Assembly (NCBI GenBank): GCA_028277405.1
Contig: JANQGH010000017.1
Location: forward strand, 24,633 to 88,632
Reading direction: 5' to 3'
Source: Alphaproteobacteria bacterium
Lineage (GTDB): Bacteria > Pseudomonadota > Alphaproteobacteria > DSM-16000 > Inquilinaceae
Length of the DNA: 64,000 nt
Part shown: piece by piece, positions 63,776-64,000 of the stretch
Numbering within the stretch: position 1 is the first letter of the stretch
Layout of the letters: every line of letters begins with the position of its first letter
The notes under the pieces: model-generated
Database searches by the model: none
What the model saw: only the letters and a program-made list of their open reading frames with translations
Told to the model about the DNA's origin: nothing
Position numbers and translations under genes: made by a program

Positions 63776-64000
63776 ATGTTCCCACTTCAGACCTTTCCTT
63801 TCACCCGGTTCAGCGACTTTGTCATCAAGACAGAGACTGTGGTGATCGACACCGAACCGTCCGGTCCGGTCGCGGCGATCATCAACGAGGAACCGGGATC
63901 AGACGCGTTGAGCGGCAACGATTTCATCGTCGGCTATCTCAACGCAACCGTTGAGGAATCGCCGGAGGGCAGGATCTCGGGGATTCTGAACGAGGAGGAG
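63776..64000 (+). CDS. Start of an unrecognised acidic protein (continues past window)
   Basis: 75 codons open to the right edge. ACAGGAGAAAGCTTG gives a strong ribosome site. It begins MFPLQTFPFTRFSDF, then an acidic, Glu/Asp-rich part (DTEPSGPVAAIINEEPGSDA, LSGNDFIVGYLN). No signal peptide. The LSGNDFI piece is reminiscent of haemolysin-type/RTX or other secreted-repeat proteins, but nothing firm. The long AT-rich leader suggests regulated expression. Confidence 0.6.
   Translation, partial: MFPLQTFPFTRFSDFVIKTETVVIDTEPSGPVAAIINEEPGSDALSGNDFIVGYLNATVEESPEGRISGILNEEE

Overview
The window is high-GC bacterial chromosome that reads as an alphaproteobacterium, probably a free-living, marine-type member of or near the Rhodospirillales. 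The grounds are the mreB-mreC-mreD-mrdA-rodA cluster, ilvC and leuA close together, NDH-2, a CFA synthase, four ABC uptake operons and a strongly GC-biased third codon position. The species cannot be named from the sequence.

Layout. 1-2530: end of ilvC, a type II NADH dehydrogenase and a GST-like protein. 2748-9359: a LacI-controlled sugar ABC transporter operon ending in a GH63-type glucosyl/mannosylglycerate hydrolase-like enzyme, with a perfect palindromic operator in front of lacI. 9493-12440: an orphan flavin-dependent halogenase and CFA synthase. 12670-14474: leuA behind a short leucine-codon-rich leader ORF, probably an attenuator. 14593-16756: remnant of an MHS-type transporter, a DUF2975/XRE/lipoprotein trio and a secreted alpha/beta hydrolase. 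17143-22852: the rod-shape (elongasome) operon, then tRNA-Lys(CTT). 23174-28767: a second sugar or glycerol-phosphate-type ABC operon led by a LOG-like protein and divergent from a DeoR regulator. 28931-31869: a FUSC-like membrane protein and a SpoIIE phosphatase/anti-sigma-kinase fusion. 32116-35745: a 1209-residue GH64-like plus DUF4114 protein. 35846-39630: a VOC protein divergent from a two-domain HxlR regulator, an outer-membrane barrel, an MHS transporter and an NTF2-like protein.

39756-42479 encodes a fusion of an APH/choline-kinase-like domain, a TolB-N-like domain and TPRs. It is the most unusual gene in the window. 42582-48952 holds small metabolic genes: GNAT, cystathionine beta-lyase, YVTN propeller, methyltransferase, class-I glutamine amidotransferase, and AhpD-like divergent from a Cys-rich MarR. 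49071-57235 is a Dpp/Opp-type ABC operon with an aspartoacylase-like deacylase and a class-III aminotransferase embedded in it, then an ABM-domain protein. 57261-58176 is a lower-GC patch with a perfect 16-bp inverted repeat and a protein carrying an RNxxxH (HEPN-like) motif. 58189-63296 is a Pot-type ABC operon ending in an amidohydrolase. The window closes with an AT-rich leader and the start of an unrecognised gene.

The window is dominated by nutrient scavenging: each transporter operon carries its own regulator or catabolic enzyme. Core cell-wall and branched-chain amino-acid genes lie between them. The best candidates for something undescribed are the kinase-TolB-TPR fusion and the HEPN-like cassette.
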